DNA of 39,548 bases from Candidatus Nitrosopumilus sp. GTDB taxonomy: Archaea > Thermoproteota > Nitrososphaeria > Nitrososphaerales > Nitrosopumilaceae. The stretch covers positions 1 to 39,548 of the forward strand of contig JAOTTS010000020.1 in the NCBI GenBank assembly GCA_029864335.1, written 5' to 3'. The translations under genes and the position numbers were made by a program. Positions within the stretch are counted from its first letter, which is position 1, and each line of letters starts with the position of its first letter. Shown here piece after piece: positions 32,193 through 39,548 of the stretch. A model generated the notes under the pieces. That model saw nothing but the letters and a program-made list of their open reading frames with translations. It was not told where the DNA came from and did not search any database.

Positions 32193-33065
32193 TTGAATCT
32201 AGCATGCATTCCAGCATATAATGAAGAATCAACCATACAAGATGTTGTAAAGAAAACATTACCCCATGTAGATAAGGTCATAGTATGTGATGATGGCTCT
32301 ACTGATAATACTGCAAAATTAGCCAAAGAAGCTGGAGCCATAGTGATTTCTCAGAATAATGAGGGATATGGTGCTGCCATTTCTACTCTATTTGAACAGG
32401 CAAGAAAAGAAAATGCTCAGATAATGGTTACTCTAGACGGAGATGGACAACACAATCCAGACCAAATCCCACTATTAATCAACGCTATCACTACTCATAA
32501 TGTTGATGTTGTGATTGGCTCTAGATTTCTGGATGACAAAACAAGTGCTCCGGGATATAGAAAAACTGGAATTAAAATTATTACGTCTGCCTCAAACTAT
32601 GGAACAAACTTCAAAGTAACTGATTCTCAGTCTGGATTTAGAGCATATTCAAAAGATGCCATAGATGCAATACATCCAACTGAACAAGGAATGTCAGTAT
32701 CAACTGAAATTTTACTCAAAATATCAAACAAGGGACTTTCAGTAGCCGAAGTCCCAATAATAGTATCATATGAGGGTGATACTTCAGAACAACATTCCGT
32801 ATCCCATGGTGTATCTGTTTTAGTCAATACCATCAAGTATGTCTCAATTAAACATCCACTTCAATTCTATGGAATCCCTGGGATTGTGTTACTTATTGCA
32901 GGGATTATAATGGGCGGAATATTTCTAGACGCTTATCTTAATGCTCAGAAAATATTCTACGGCTCTCTGTTAGCTTCAATTATGTCATTTTTGTTAGGTG
33001 CAATTCTTGTAGTAACTTCCATTCTGTTATTTTCAATGGCAAACTTAATTCGAGACAGAAACTAA
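32193..33065 (+). CDS. Polyprenyl-phosphate glycosyltransferase, DPM1-like, with two C-terminal membrane helices
   Basis: 290 residues, TTG start. GT2 domain with ACIPAYNEESTIQDVVKKTL (about 4-23), VIVCDDGSTDNTAKLAKEAG (about 29-48), NEGYGAAISTLFEQAR and the DxD site VTLDGDGQHNPDQIP (about 79-93), followed by VIGSRFL and SQSGFRAYS, a hallmark of dolichol-phosphate mannose/glucose synthases. Two membrane segments close the protein (about 227-250 and 256-285). It likely charges a polyprenyl phosphate with a sugar for transfer outside the membrane, for example by GT-C enzymes such as the 15681-16958 protein. The last 21 bases overlap the convergent epimerase gene. Confidence 0.9.
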   Translation: MNLACIPAYNEESTIQDVVKKTLPHVDKVIVCDDGSTDNTAKLAKEAGAIVISQNNEGYGAAISTLFEQARKENAQIMVTLDGDGQHNPDQIPLLINAITTHNVDVVIGSRFLDDKTSAPGYRKTGIKIITSASNYGTNFKVTDSQSGFRAYSKDAIDAIHPTEQGMSVSTEILLKISNKGLSVAEVPIIVSYEGDTSEQHSVSHGVSVLVNTIKYVSIKHPLQFYGIPGIVLLIAGIIMGGIFLDAYLNAQKIFYGSLLASIMSFLLGAILVVTSILLFSMANLIRDRN

Positions 33066-33950
33066 ATCTGATAATCCTTCTTTTAGATTTACTTTTGGAT
33101 TAAATTTCAATTCTTTTTGTGCTAGTGAGATATCTGCTATGCTGTATTGTATGTCTTGTTTTTTTGCAGGTTTGTATGTCATTTGTATTTTGCCCGCAGA
33201 TGTATGCCGAAATATTTCTGCCAATTCCTTGACTGAAATTGATTTTCCACTTGCAATGTTGTATGTTCCAGACGAATTTGTTTTCACTGCAGCATCAAAC
33301 GCATTTACTACATCATTAATTGATACAAAGTCTCTTGTTTGTGAACCGTCTCCATAAATTAAAAGTGGAATATTTTTTGAGATGTTTTCGATAAAATTAG
33401 AGATGACACCTGCATACTGTTTATTTTGTCTTTTTCCATACACATTAAATATTCTTAAGATGGTATAGTCAAAGTTATTTTTTGACATTTCTCTTATTTT
33501 GTTTTCAGCTAGCATCTTGCTTGTGCCATATGGCGATAATGGTTTTGTCTCTGACTTTTCAGTAACTGCAGTACTAGAATCTCCATACACTGCAGCAGAT
33601 GATGCAAAAACTATTTTTTTTATTTTATTTTTAATACAACTATTAAGCACATTAATTGTCCCATTGACATTGATGTTTTTTACTATTCTTGGATGTGATA
33701 CAGATTCTGTAACATCTGACTTTGCAGCCAAATGAATCATCACATCAAATCCTTCGGAGGATTTAGACAGAGTATCTTGGTCTAAAATATCCCCTTTGAT
33801 AAATAGCGCCCCTTTCTTGATTAATGCATCTACAACACTTTGAGAACTAGTTGATAAGTTATCATAAATGATGACTTTGTGTTTGTTTAGAAAAAAATCA
33901 ACCAAATATCCACCAATAAATCCGGCACCGCCTGTAACTAGAATTTTCAA
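33045..33950 (-). CDS. NAD-dependent sugar epimerase/dehydratase, GalE-like
   Basis: 301 residues, TTG start. Extended SDR: KILVTGGAGFIGGYLVDFFL (about 2-21), IHLAAKSDVTESVSHP (about 72-87), VFASSAAVYGD (about 114-124, catalytic Ser), PLSPYGTSKMLAE (about 138-150, Tyr-x3-Lys), LRIFNVYGKRQN and DFVSINDVVNAFD. This pattern fits UDP-glucose 4-epimerase and related nucleotide-sugar epimerases; substrate is not decided by the motifs. A TATA-like GATAAATA about 22 nt upstream (33969-33976) supports the TTG start. It closes the glycan locus and is divergent from the S-layer gene. Confidence 0.9.
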   Translation of the reverse strand: MKILVTGGAGFIGGYLVDFFLNKHKVIIYDNLSTSSQSVVDALIKKGALFIKGDILDQDTLSKSSEGFDVMIHLAAKSDVTESVSHPRIVKNINVNGTINVLNSCIKNKIKKIVFASSAAVYGDSSTAVTEKSETKPLSPYGTSKMLAENKIREMSKNNFDYTILRIFNVYGKRQNKQYAGVISNFIENISKNIPLLIYGDGSQTRDFVSINDVVNAFDAAVKTNSSGTYNIASGKSISVKELAEIFRHTSAGKIQMTYKPAKKQDIQYSIADISLAQKELKFNPKVNLKEGLSDLVSVSN

Positions 33951-34204
33951 CAGTTTTTTCCTGTCCTCTATTTATCTTGGTTTCTATTAATATCCAAAGA
34001 TCGTAAAATTTTTAAAATAATTGCACTTTTAGATTGTTAATCAAATGGACTCAAAAAATGCCCTAGATTGCAAAAATTACAATTTCCGATCTAAAAATTC
34101 CAAAAAGACTGTCCTGAGCCTGAAAAATTAACATGTTTGGACAGATTTGTGGATAAATCGTCCATTAGGCTTAAATACAAACTTTAAAGAAAAAAACCAA
34201 TAAC
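33951..34204. other. Divergent region between the epimerase and S-layer genes
   Basis: 254 bases. It carries a minus-strand TATA-like element (33969-33976) and the plus-strand S-layer promoter (34171-34178). A possible 28-codon ORF (34045-34131) lies within it, too short to support. The unusually long run upstream of the S-layer box, including TCCGATCTAAAAATTCC, could hold regulator sites for a highly expressed gene, but no repeat was recognised. Confidence 0.5.
34171..34178 (+). promoter_or_regulatory. TATA-like box of the S-layer gene
   Basis: TTAAATAC is centred about 30 nt before ATG 34205, leaving a leader of only a few bases. A purine-rich tract (AAAGAAAAAA) lies between box and start. 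Confidence 0.5.
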
Positions 34205-37200
34205 ATGAATAACGAAATAGGACGTAAAATAACTAGTCTTACATTAATGACAATTATGTTAGCAGGCGGTATGGTTATCGCTGCTCCATCTATGATGCCA
34301 GCAGCACATGCAGCCAACGCTAACCTATTTGTTTCCGCAGAAAACTCACAGTTTGATAACTACATGTCAGGACCTCAAGTAATTGAGGTCGTCGTAATTG
34401 ACTCAGATCTGAATGATACTAACGAAGGTGAAGGTGAACCCGATGTTACTGTAAACGGCAAAGAACTAAGAATGGTTCAAGCCACTGACGGTAACTGGTA
34501 TGGTTACTTTGCAGACAAAAACATGGCATTAATTGCTGATAAAACAGCATCAGATAATGCTGGTCTACCTGGTGAAGGTTTAGACTTTGGTTACTTCTGT
34601 AGCAAAGACTTGGTAATACTTGATAGTGCAGGAACCGGACAAAACGCTGATTTCAGCGATACTGTTGGTGTTGCAATTGATCAAGCAATAGGAGGCGCAG
34701 TACAAGCAGGCGCTGTTGGTGCACCAATAGGTGGAACCATCTCAGCATCTTGTACTGGACCAGTTGGACCAGGTACTACTACTGATCACCAAAATGTTCT
34801 TAGAGAAGCAAAACAAGCCAATCCAGGCAATTTAGGAATAAACATTCCAGCAGGACAAATTGGCATAGATGCAAATCTATGGCCTTTCATACAACTCTAT
34901 TCTCTAAACCCAACAGGTAACGTTGTCATACAGTATAGCAAAGGTGGTGGTGTTCAAACAACAACACTTACTTTTGACACTGTTGATCAATTTGCCGGTG
35001 CAAGTTTAGATAGGGCTGTATATACACCAGGTTCACAAGTTCACGCAACAATCACTGATTTATGGTTAAACATTGACCCAACTGATGAAGACTCTTGGAC
35101 ATTTGGTACCACTGGTACAGGTTCAAAATCTTCTTCAATCACTGCTTATCAAGTATTTGATGAGAACGGTGGTCCAGCTGGTGATTCAGCAACAAATACT
35201 GATGCTGATTTAACCCTAAAACTCGGTAATCTGATGTGTGAAGACAATTGTCGTCTCTTAACTAATGCCGATCTTCAGAAAAAAGGATACGTAATTACAC
35301 TTCAGGATAATGATGACTCTAGGATTAGTGGCGATGCCAATGGTCCTACAGGATTTGTAACAGGTGTTCAGAGTGTCTCAACAGACCCTCTAACTAGCCC
35401 ACAAAACCCAACATCATTCCAAACTGAAGGCTTGAATTTCATATCTACAGTTCCAGTTACGATTACAGAACAGGGTCCAAACAGCGGTGTATTTGGCTCA
35501 TATGATGAATCCGATACATCCAACATTAAAATTGTTAGCAATGCAAAGAGGGGAACCTCCGCATCTATCGATTATAATGAGACCCCAGTTACAATTCTTG
35601 TGGGATTAAGCTTTGGTAGTGTTGACATTATGCCAAATGACGATGAATGGAACTCTGGTGAAGAGATTCCAATTCAAGTTGTTGATGGTGATGCCAACAA
35701 GAACAGCAGAGTAGATGAAGACTTAGACTTGAATGATCCAAATGTTAGATTGCTTCCAGCACTAAAAACTGGTATTCCTGCAACAATGCGTGTAGCATCT
35801 AATGCAGGTACACTAGCTGTTACATTAACAGGTGCTACTTCTGGTGATCTCATTGTAGAAAGTGTTCAAAGATTCAGTGACAGAGCAATACTTACACCAG
35901 CATCAAGTACCGATGTAATTGGTATTGATGATGGTGATGATCTTGTTTTGACCATTGGAACAATGAAAAACTTCTATGATGCAGCACCAGTAAACAAGGC
36001 AAACTTCCATGGCTTTGCACTATTCAACTATGATGTTAGATCATTGGCAAATGAAGGTAACATTGATGGCTTATCCACCGTAGACATTACATTCCCACCA
36101 ACAGCCGTATCATTTACGAATCAACCCCTACAGGGATTGCTTCTGATTGATGATACTACAGCTGGTGCAAGTGTATTTGGTGGATTAGGCCCAGCTACCG
36201 CATTTACTGCTAGCTTTAACTTGGATGGTCCAGCAGGACAGACTATTTTAACTGGTACACAACTACCAGTAGTAGCTGATGTCTTTGGATTTGGTTTCTT
36301 AAATGACGGCTTAGAGGACAATGAGAGAATTGCAAGCCAGATAATCAGAATGGAGCTTGAAGAGACTGGTGATAATACCGGCATCTTTGCAGGCACATTG
36401 GAATATACCATGATTAATCAGCTTAACATTCTTGATAGTTCCATATACGAAAATTTGTCCACCATTGCTGATGATCCAAATTTCATCGTAATTGAAGACT
36501 TGGATGATGAAGAATCACCAAGAGTTAATTACTTTGACTTTGGCGCAGACGGTGTACAAACACAGGTAGCCGATCAGGAAGAAGCACCAGCTCATTCAGG
36601 TGTTGTCTCATTTGACATAGATACCTACAAGACTGCTGACACAGTTAACATTACACTTGAAGACTTGGATCTTAACGTAGACTCTGATCTTATTGATATC
36701 TATACTACTGTATCTGGTAGTTCCATCAATGCACTTAATGATGTGGTAGGCAGTGATGCCAATCCATTTGAATTGAGTGATGGAGACAGACTAGGTAGAG
36801 TACTAGATGTCACCTTTGATGATCAACTTTGGACTGCCACAAACGAAGATGTATGTACTGCACTATTAATTGCAGATGGCATTGATACCGGACTTGCCGC
36901 TACAGGCTTTAGCCTGATAGAGACAAGCAAAGATTCTGGTACGTTTGTAGGTGACTTCCAAATTCCAGCCAAATGGTGTAGAGCAGGATCTCAAACTCCT
37001 GAAACTGCAACCGGTCTCGACATTGAGGTCAACTATGTTGACTTTAGAGACGCATCTGGTGAGACCATTGAAGTAGGTGACAGCGCAGGAATTCGCGCAA
37101 GCACCGGTTCAGTAAGTCTTGACAGAACAGTCTATCCAGTACCATTTGGTGTACCTGGCAACTTTGGAACTTTAACCGGAGTAACTGCTCCTGATAATAG

Positions 37201-39548
37201 GTCCATATTCCCAATACATGCAACTGGTATTAACAACGATCTTACCGTACCTGGCAGCTTCCTGCCAAACGGTGATCTGATTGTTCACGTACGAGTTAAC
37301 GATCAAGACTTTGATGTATCTGCAAGTGGTGAAGATAACATTGCACAAAACAGAGCCGACTTACCCGTAGGTCCAGTAAAGATCTCTATAATTAGAGGAT
37401 CTGAAATTGTGATTCTAGGATATGCCGGTGGACCAAACACCATTGATGGAATAATCAATGTTGGAACAAATCTTGTCGGCAACGGCATGATTGATTCACG
37501 ATCTGAATTAAGTGAATTCAGTGGTGGTTCAGGATTTACCGATGGTGCAGTAACTATTACTCAACCTGGTGTAACTCCTGCTGTAGTTCCCGCAGCTGCA
37601 ACCTTTACCAATCTTGGTACTGGTGCAATTGCTGCATCTGAATTAGTAATTACTAATTCAGATAGTGGATTTGGCAGTGGTGTAGTAACCATTACACAGG
37701 GTGCATCTACTGCAACTGCAACATTTACTGACGTTAATGGTGACACCAATGTTGAAGCAAATGAACTACTCATTACTAATGCTGGTTCAGGCTTTACCAC
37801 TGGTACAGTTACCATTACACAAGGTGTACGTACTGCAACTGCAACATTTACCGATGATACTGATTCAATTGATTCAGCAGCAGAACTAACAATTACTCCA
37901 CCACTACCAAGTGGTGCTAACTTTGTTAGCGGTACAGTAACCATTACACAGGGTGCTGCAACTGCAGATGCAACATTCACTGATATCCCAACTGTTACAC
38001 AGTTTGGACCAATGGATGAGATTGCACCAGACGCAGGTATCTTCGAAACTGACCTTACAATTCAATATACTGACGGTCCATCTGATAGCCAATGTCCAAC
38101 AACTACGGACTTTGATAGCAGAGTAGCACTTAGACAAGGCGAATCAACCAGATTTAGCGCTGCCTCACCATCTGGCGAGAACTACTGTATCTTACAAGGA
38201 GATATTCTCCAAGTAGAATACACTGATCCAGCAGATGCATCAGGTGATGTTAACACTGTTACTGATTCTGCTACCTTTGACCTAAGAAACGGTGTATTGC
38301 AATCTGACAAATCAGTTTATATTATCGGATCTGACATGATCTTGACCCTCATTGAACCAGACCTAGATCTGGACAACGATCAGGCTGAGACATGGGACTT
38401 GGACTTGATTGAATGGGACTCTGACGCCGCAACCGTCACCATGGGTGACGCTGACGGAGAAGGAGCAGCATTTGACCCAGAACCACTAAACTTTAGAGAA
38501 ACAGGTGATAGCACTGGTATCTTCCAGATTATCATTGAGATTCCTGAAGTCTTAGCAAATGACAGGTTAGAAAGAGGGGAAGAAATTGTCCTCGAGTATA
38601 CTGACTGGGGTCCATCCGGATCTGACTTTGTAGGTGATGAAGATGAAGATATCAACTTGACACTATTCACTTCTAACTTCGGAGCAACTGTAGAGCTTGA
38701 CCAAAAAGTTTACACTTGGACTGATAAAGTCTACATTACTATTGTCGCACCAGACCACAACTTTGACAGTAACTTAGTTGATGAAATCGGTAACACTGAC
38801 TTGGATCCAATTAAGGTTTCAACCAGAGGTTCTGATATTGACAACTACAAGTTAGTCGAAACTGGTACTGACACTGGCATCTTTACCGGTGAGGTTATCC
38901 TTACTGGATTTACACATGATGCCGATGGTGACAGTACAACTGGTACAAACGGTAATGATGTAGTCTCTAGAGCAGCATCCGGTGTTGGTCCAACTGATGG
39001 ACTATTGCCAGCTGATGATGATGACGGACTCACTGTCTCCTTTGAATTCTCAGAGGATGAAACTGTAGTAGGTTCATCACTTATCAGATGGAATATTGGT
39101 GAAGTTCAGTGGCTTGAAGCAAGCTATCCAGCAAGCGGAACAGGTGTTGTAAGAGTTATTGACCCAGACATGAACTTAGATCCAGAAGCAGTCGACAACT
39201 TCGATGTCGATGTGTGGTCTGACTCCGATGCCGGAGGTATTGACCTTACTGTAACTGAGACTAATGAGGCAACTGGAATTTACGAGGGAACTGTATTCTT
39301 TACAGTTACTGATGAATCTTCTGGTCACAGACTCAGAGTCGCAGAAGGTGACACTGTCACCGCAGAATACGAGGACAATACACTACCTGATCCATACACA
39401 ACTGCAGATGAACTTGATATTACTGCCACTTCACTAATCGGTACTGTTGTACCACCTCTCGAGAGAGCACCAGCTGCTAACTTGAGAATAGTTGACGCAT
39501 TCGGTAACAGTTTAGATACTGTTACAATTGATCAACAGGTGCAAATCA
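34205..39548 (+). CDS. Giant S-layer-type surface protein (partial, runs off the window)
   Basis: An uninterrupted frame of 1781 codons from ATG to the window edge. The N-terminus has a classical signal peptide (residues 1 to about 36: basic MNNEIGRKI, hydrophobic core, then PAAHAANAN). The mature part is a chain of Ig-like beta domains, very rich in Asp, Thr, Gly and Ser and poor in Lys, with recurring D-x-G-I-F-x-G turns (TGDNTGIFAG, SKDSGTFVGD, GDSTGIFQI, GTDTGIFTGE, NEATGIYEG) and repeated strand starts such as VTITQ and LDRAVYTPG. Cysteines occur in pairs (CEDNC) suitable for disulfides. Length and style match the main S-layer protein of Nitrosopumilus. It is richer in G and C than the neighbouring genes and was not closed because the end is missing. 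Confidence 0.9.
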   Translation, partial: MNNEIGRKITSLTLMTIMLAGGMVIAAPSMMPAAHAANANLFVSAENSQFDNYMSGPQVIEVVVIDSDLNDTNEGEGEPDVTVNGKELRMVQATDGNWYGYFADKNMALIADKTASDNAGLPGEGLDFGYFCSKDLVILDSAGTGQNADFSDTVGVAIDQAIGGAVQAGAVGAPIGGTISASCTGPVGPGTTTDHQNVLREAKQANPGNLGINIPAGQIGIDANLWPFIQLYSLNPTGNVVIQYSKGGGVQTTTLTFDTVDQFAGASLDRAVYTPGSQVHATITDLWLNIDPTDEDSWTFGTTGTGSKSSSITAYQVFDENGGPAGDSATNTDADLTLKLGNLMCEDNCRLLTNADLQKKGYVITLQDNDDSRISGDANGPTGFVTGVQSVSTDPLTSPQNPTSFQTEGLNFISTVPVTITEQGPNSGVFGSYDESDTSNIKIVSNAKRGTSASIDYNETPVTILVGLSFGSVDIMPNDDEWNSGEEIPIQVVDGDANKNSRVDEDLDLNDPNVRLLPALKTGIPATMRVASNAGTLAVTLTGATSGDLIVESVQRFSDRAILTPASSTDVIGIDDGDDLVLTIGTMKNFYDAAPVNKANFHGFALFNYDVRSLANEGNIDGLSTVDITFPPTAVSFTNQPLQGLLLIDDTTAGASVFGGLGPATAFTASFNLDGPAGQTILTGTQLPVVADVFGFGFLNDGLEDNERIASQIIRMELEETGDNTGIFAGTLEYTMINQLNILDSSIYENLSTIADDPNFIVIEDLDDEESPRVNYFDFGADGVQTQVADQEEAPAHSGVVSFDIDTYKTADTVNITLEDLDLNVDSDLIDIYTTVSGSSINALNDVVGSDANPFELSDGDRLGRVLDVTFDDQLWTATNEDVCTALLIADGIDTGLAATGFSLIETSKDSGTFVGDFQIPAKWCRAGSQTPETATGLDIEVNYVDFRDASGETIEVGDSAGIRASTGSVSLDRTVYPVPFGVPGNFGTLTGVTAPDNRSIFPIHATGINNDLTVPGSFLPNGDLIVHVRVNDQDFDVSASGEDNIAQNRADLPVGPVKISIIRGSEIVILGYAGGPNTIDGIINVGTNLVGNGMIDSRSELSEFSGGSGFTDGAVTITQPGVTPAVVPAAATFTNLGTGAIAASELVITNSDSGFGSGVVTITQGASTATATFTDVNGDTNVEANELLITNAGSGFTTGTVTITQGVRTATATFTDDTDSIDSAAELTITPPLPSGANFVSGTVTITQGAATADATFTDIPTVTQFGPMDEIAPDAGIFETDLTIQYTDGPSDSQCPTTTDFDSRVALRQGESTRFSAASPSGENYCILQGDILQVEYTDPADASGDVNTVTDSATFDLRNGVLQSDKSVYIIGSDMILTLIEPDLDLDNDQAETWDLDLIEWDSDAATVTMGDADGEGAAFDPEPLNFRETGDSTGIFQIIIEIPEVLANDRLERGEEIVLEYTDWGPSGSDFVGDEDEDINLTLFTSNFGATVELDQKVYTWTDKVYITIVAPDHNFDSNLVDEIGNTDLDPIKVSTRGSDIDNYKLVETGTDTGIFTGEVILTGFTHDADGDSTTGTNGNDVVSRAASGVGPTDGLLPADDDDGLTVSFEFSEDETVVGSSLIRWNIGEVQWLEASYPASGTGVVRVIDPDMNLDPEAVDNFDVDVWSDSDAGGIDLTVTETNEATGIYEGTVFFTVTDESSGHRLRVAEGDTVTAEYEDNTLPDPYTTADELDITATSLIGTVVPPLERAPAANLRIVDAFGNSLDTVTIDQQVQI
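37529..37984 (+). repeat. Tandem array of four ~43-residue repeats inside the S-layer gene
   Basis: VTITQ recurs at 37550, 37685, 37808 and 37937 (residues 1116, 1161, 1202, 1245), periods 135, 123 and 129 nt, all in frame. The unit runs SGFxxGxVTITQGxxTATATFTD followed by an acidic linker ending AxELxITN. The nucleotide sequence is also similar between units (ACCATTACACA in three of them), so the duplication is fairly recent. The first unit is the most divergent (VTITQPGVTPAVVPAAATFTN). Confidence 0.85.

Noticed and set aside
17105-33950. Horizontal transfer of the glycan locus by a mobile element
   Set aside because: No transposase, integrase or tRNA-border was found in or next to the block, and its AT richness resembles the his region, so mobility is not supported here even though such loci are often variable.
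34045-34131. 28-codon ORF upstream of the S-layer gene
   Set aside because: Too short, no recognisable product and no well-spaced promoter; reported only as part of the intergenic region.
37529-37984. Repeats as a CRISPR array
   Set aside because: The repeats are protein-coding, in frame, irregular in spacing and not of CRISPR length.
36121-39033. Minus-strand reading frames in the S-layer gene
   Set aside because: They are antisense shadows of the continuous plus-strand frame, with low-complexity Ser/Pro/Val-rich products and no known domain.

Overview
The window looks like a chromosomal segment of a low-GC, AT-rich archaeon of the Nitrososphaerota (Thaumarchaeota), most like marine ammonia oxidisers of the Nitrosopumilus type. 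The evidence is a diphthamide-synthesis gene (dph2), an archaeal TiaS, an initiator tRNA with a short bulge-helix-bulge intron, TATA-like boxes placed about 25 nt before start codons (leaderless transcripts), many TTG/GTG starts, and a giant acidic S-layer-type protein. No ammonia-oxidation or rRNA gene lies in the window, so the assignment is inference from gene content and style.

Layout. (1) 1-4467, housekeeping: partial dph2 (-), tiaS (+), initiator tRNA-Met (-), a membrane-anchored PQQ-type sugar dehydrogenase (+) and a class II-type HMG-CoA reductase (+). (2) 4506-11867: a compact histidine operon hisG-hisD-hisC-HAD phosphatase-hisB-hisH-hisA-hisF-hisI, mostly with 1-4 nt overlaps. A HAD phosphatase sits inside it and is a good candidate for the missing histidinol-phosphatase; hisE is not present. 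(3) 11869-16958: a small anchored extracellular protein (-), threonine synthase, a fused MoaD-like/E1-like (MoeB/ThiF) protein, a second small anchored protein, and a polytopic membrane protein resembling GT-C glycosyltransferases (-).

(4) 17105-33950: a surface-glycan locus. It has a phosphoglucose/phosphomannose isomerase, five glycosyltransferases (four GT2-type, one GT4-type), three different sulfotransferase-family proteins, a Wzm/Wzt-type polysaccharide ABC exporter, a dTDP-rhamnose gene set (rmlC, rmlB, rmlD, rmlA), and a GalE-like epimerase. Together these predict synthesis, sulfation and export of a rhamnose-containing glycan. (5) 34205-39548 (runs off the end): a more than 1781-residue secreted, acidic S-layer-type protein with an internal array of about 43-residue repeats. 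Its base composition is visibly richer in G and C than its neighbours.

The main idea worth testing is that regions 4 and 5 form one envelope module: a sulfated, deoxysugar-containing glycan built beside the S-layer gene. Other points of interest are the D-loop intron in the initiator tRNA, the MoaD-E1 fusion next to threonine synthase, and the HAD enzyme in the his operon. No CRISPR array, insertion sequence or phage gene was seen. No gene-free stretch exceeds 300 bases; the longest (28390-28670, 33951-34204, 25842-26082) are listed.
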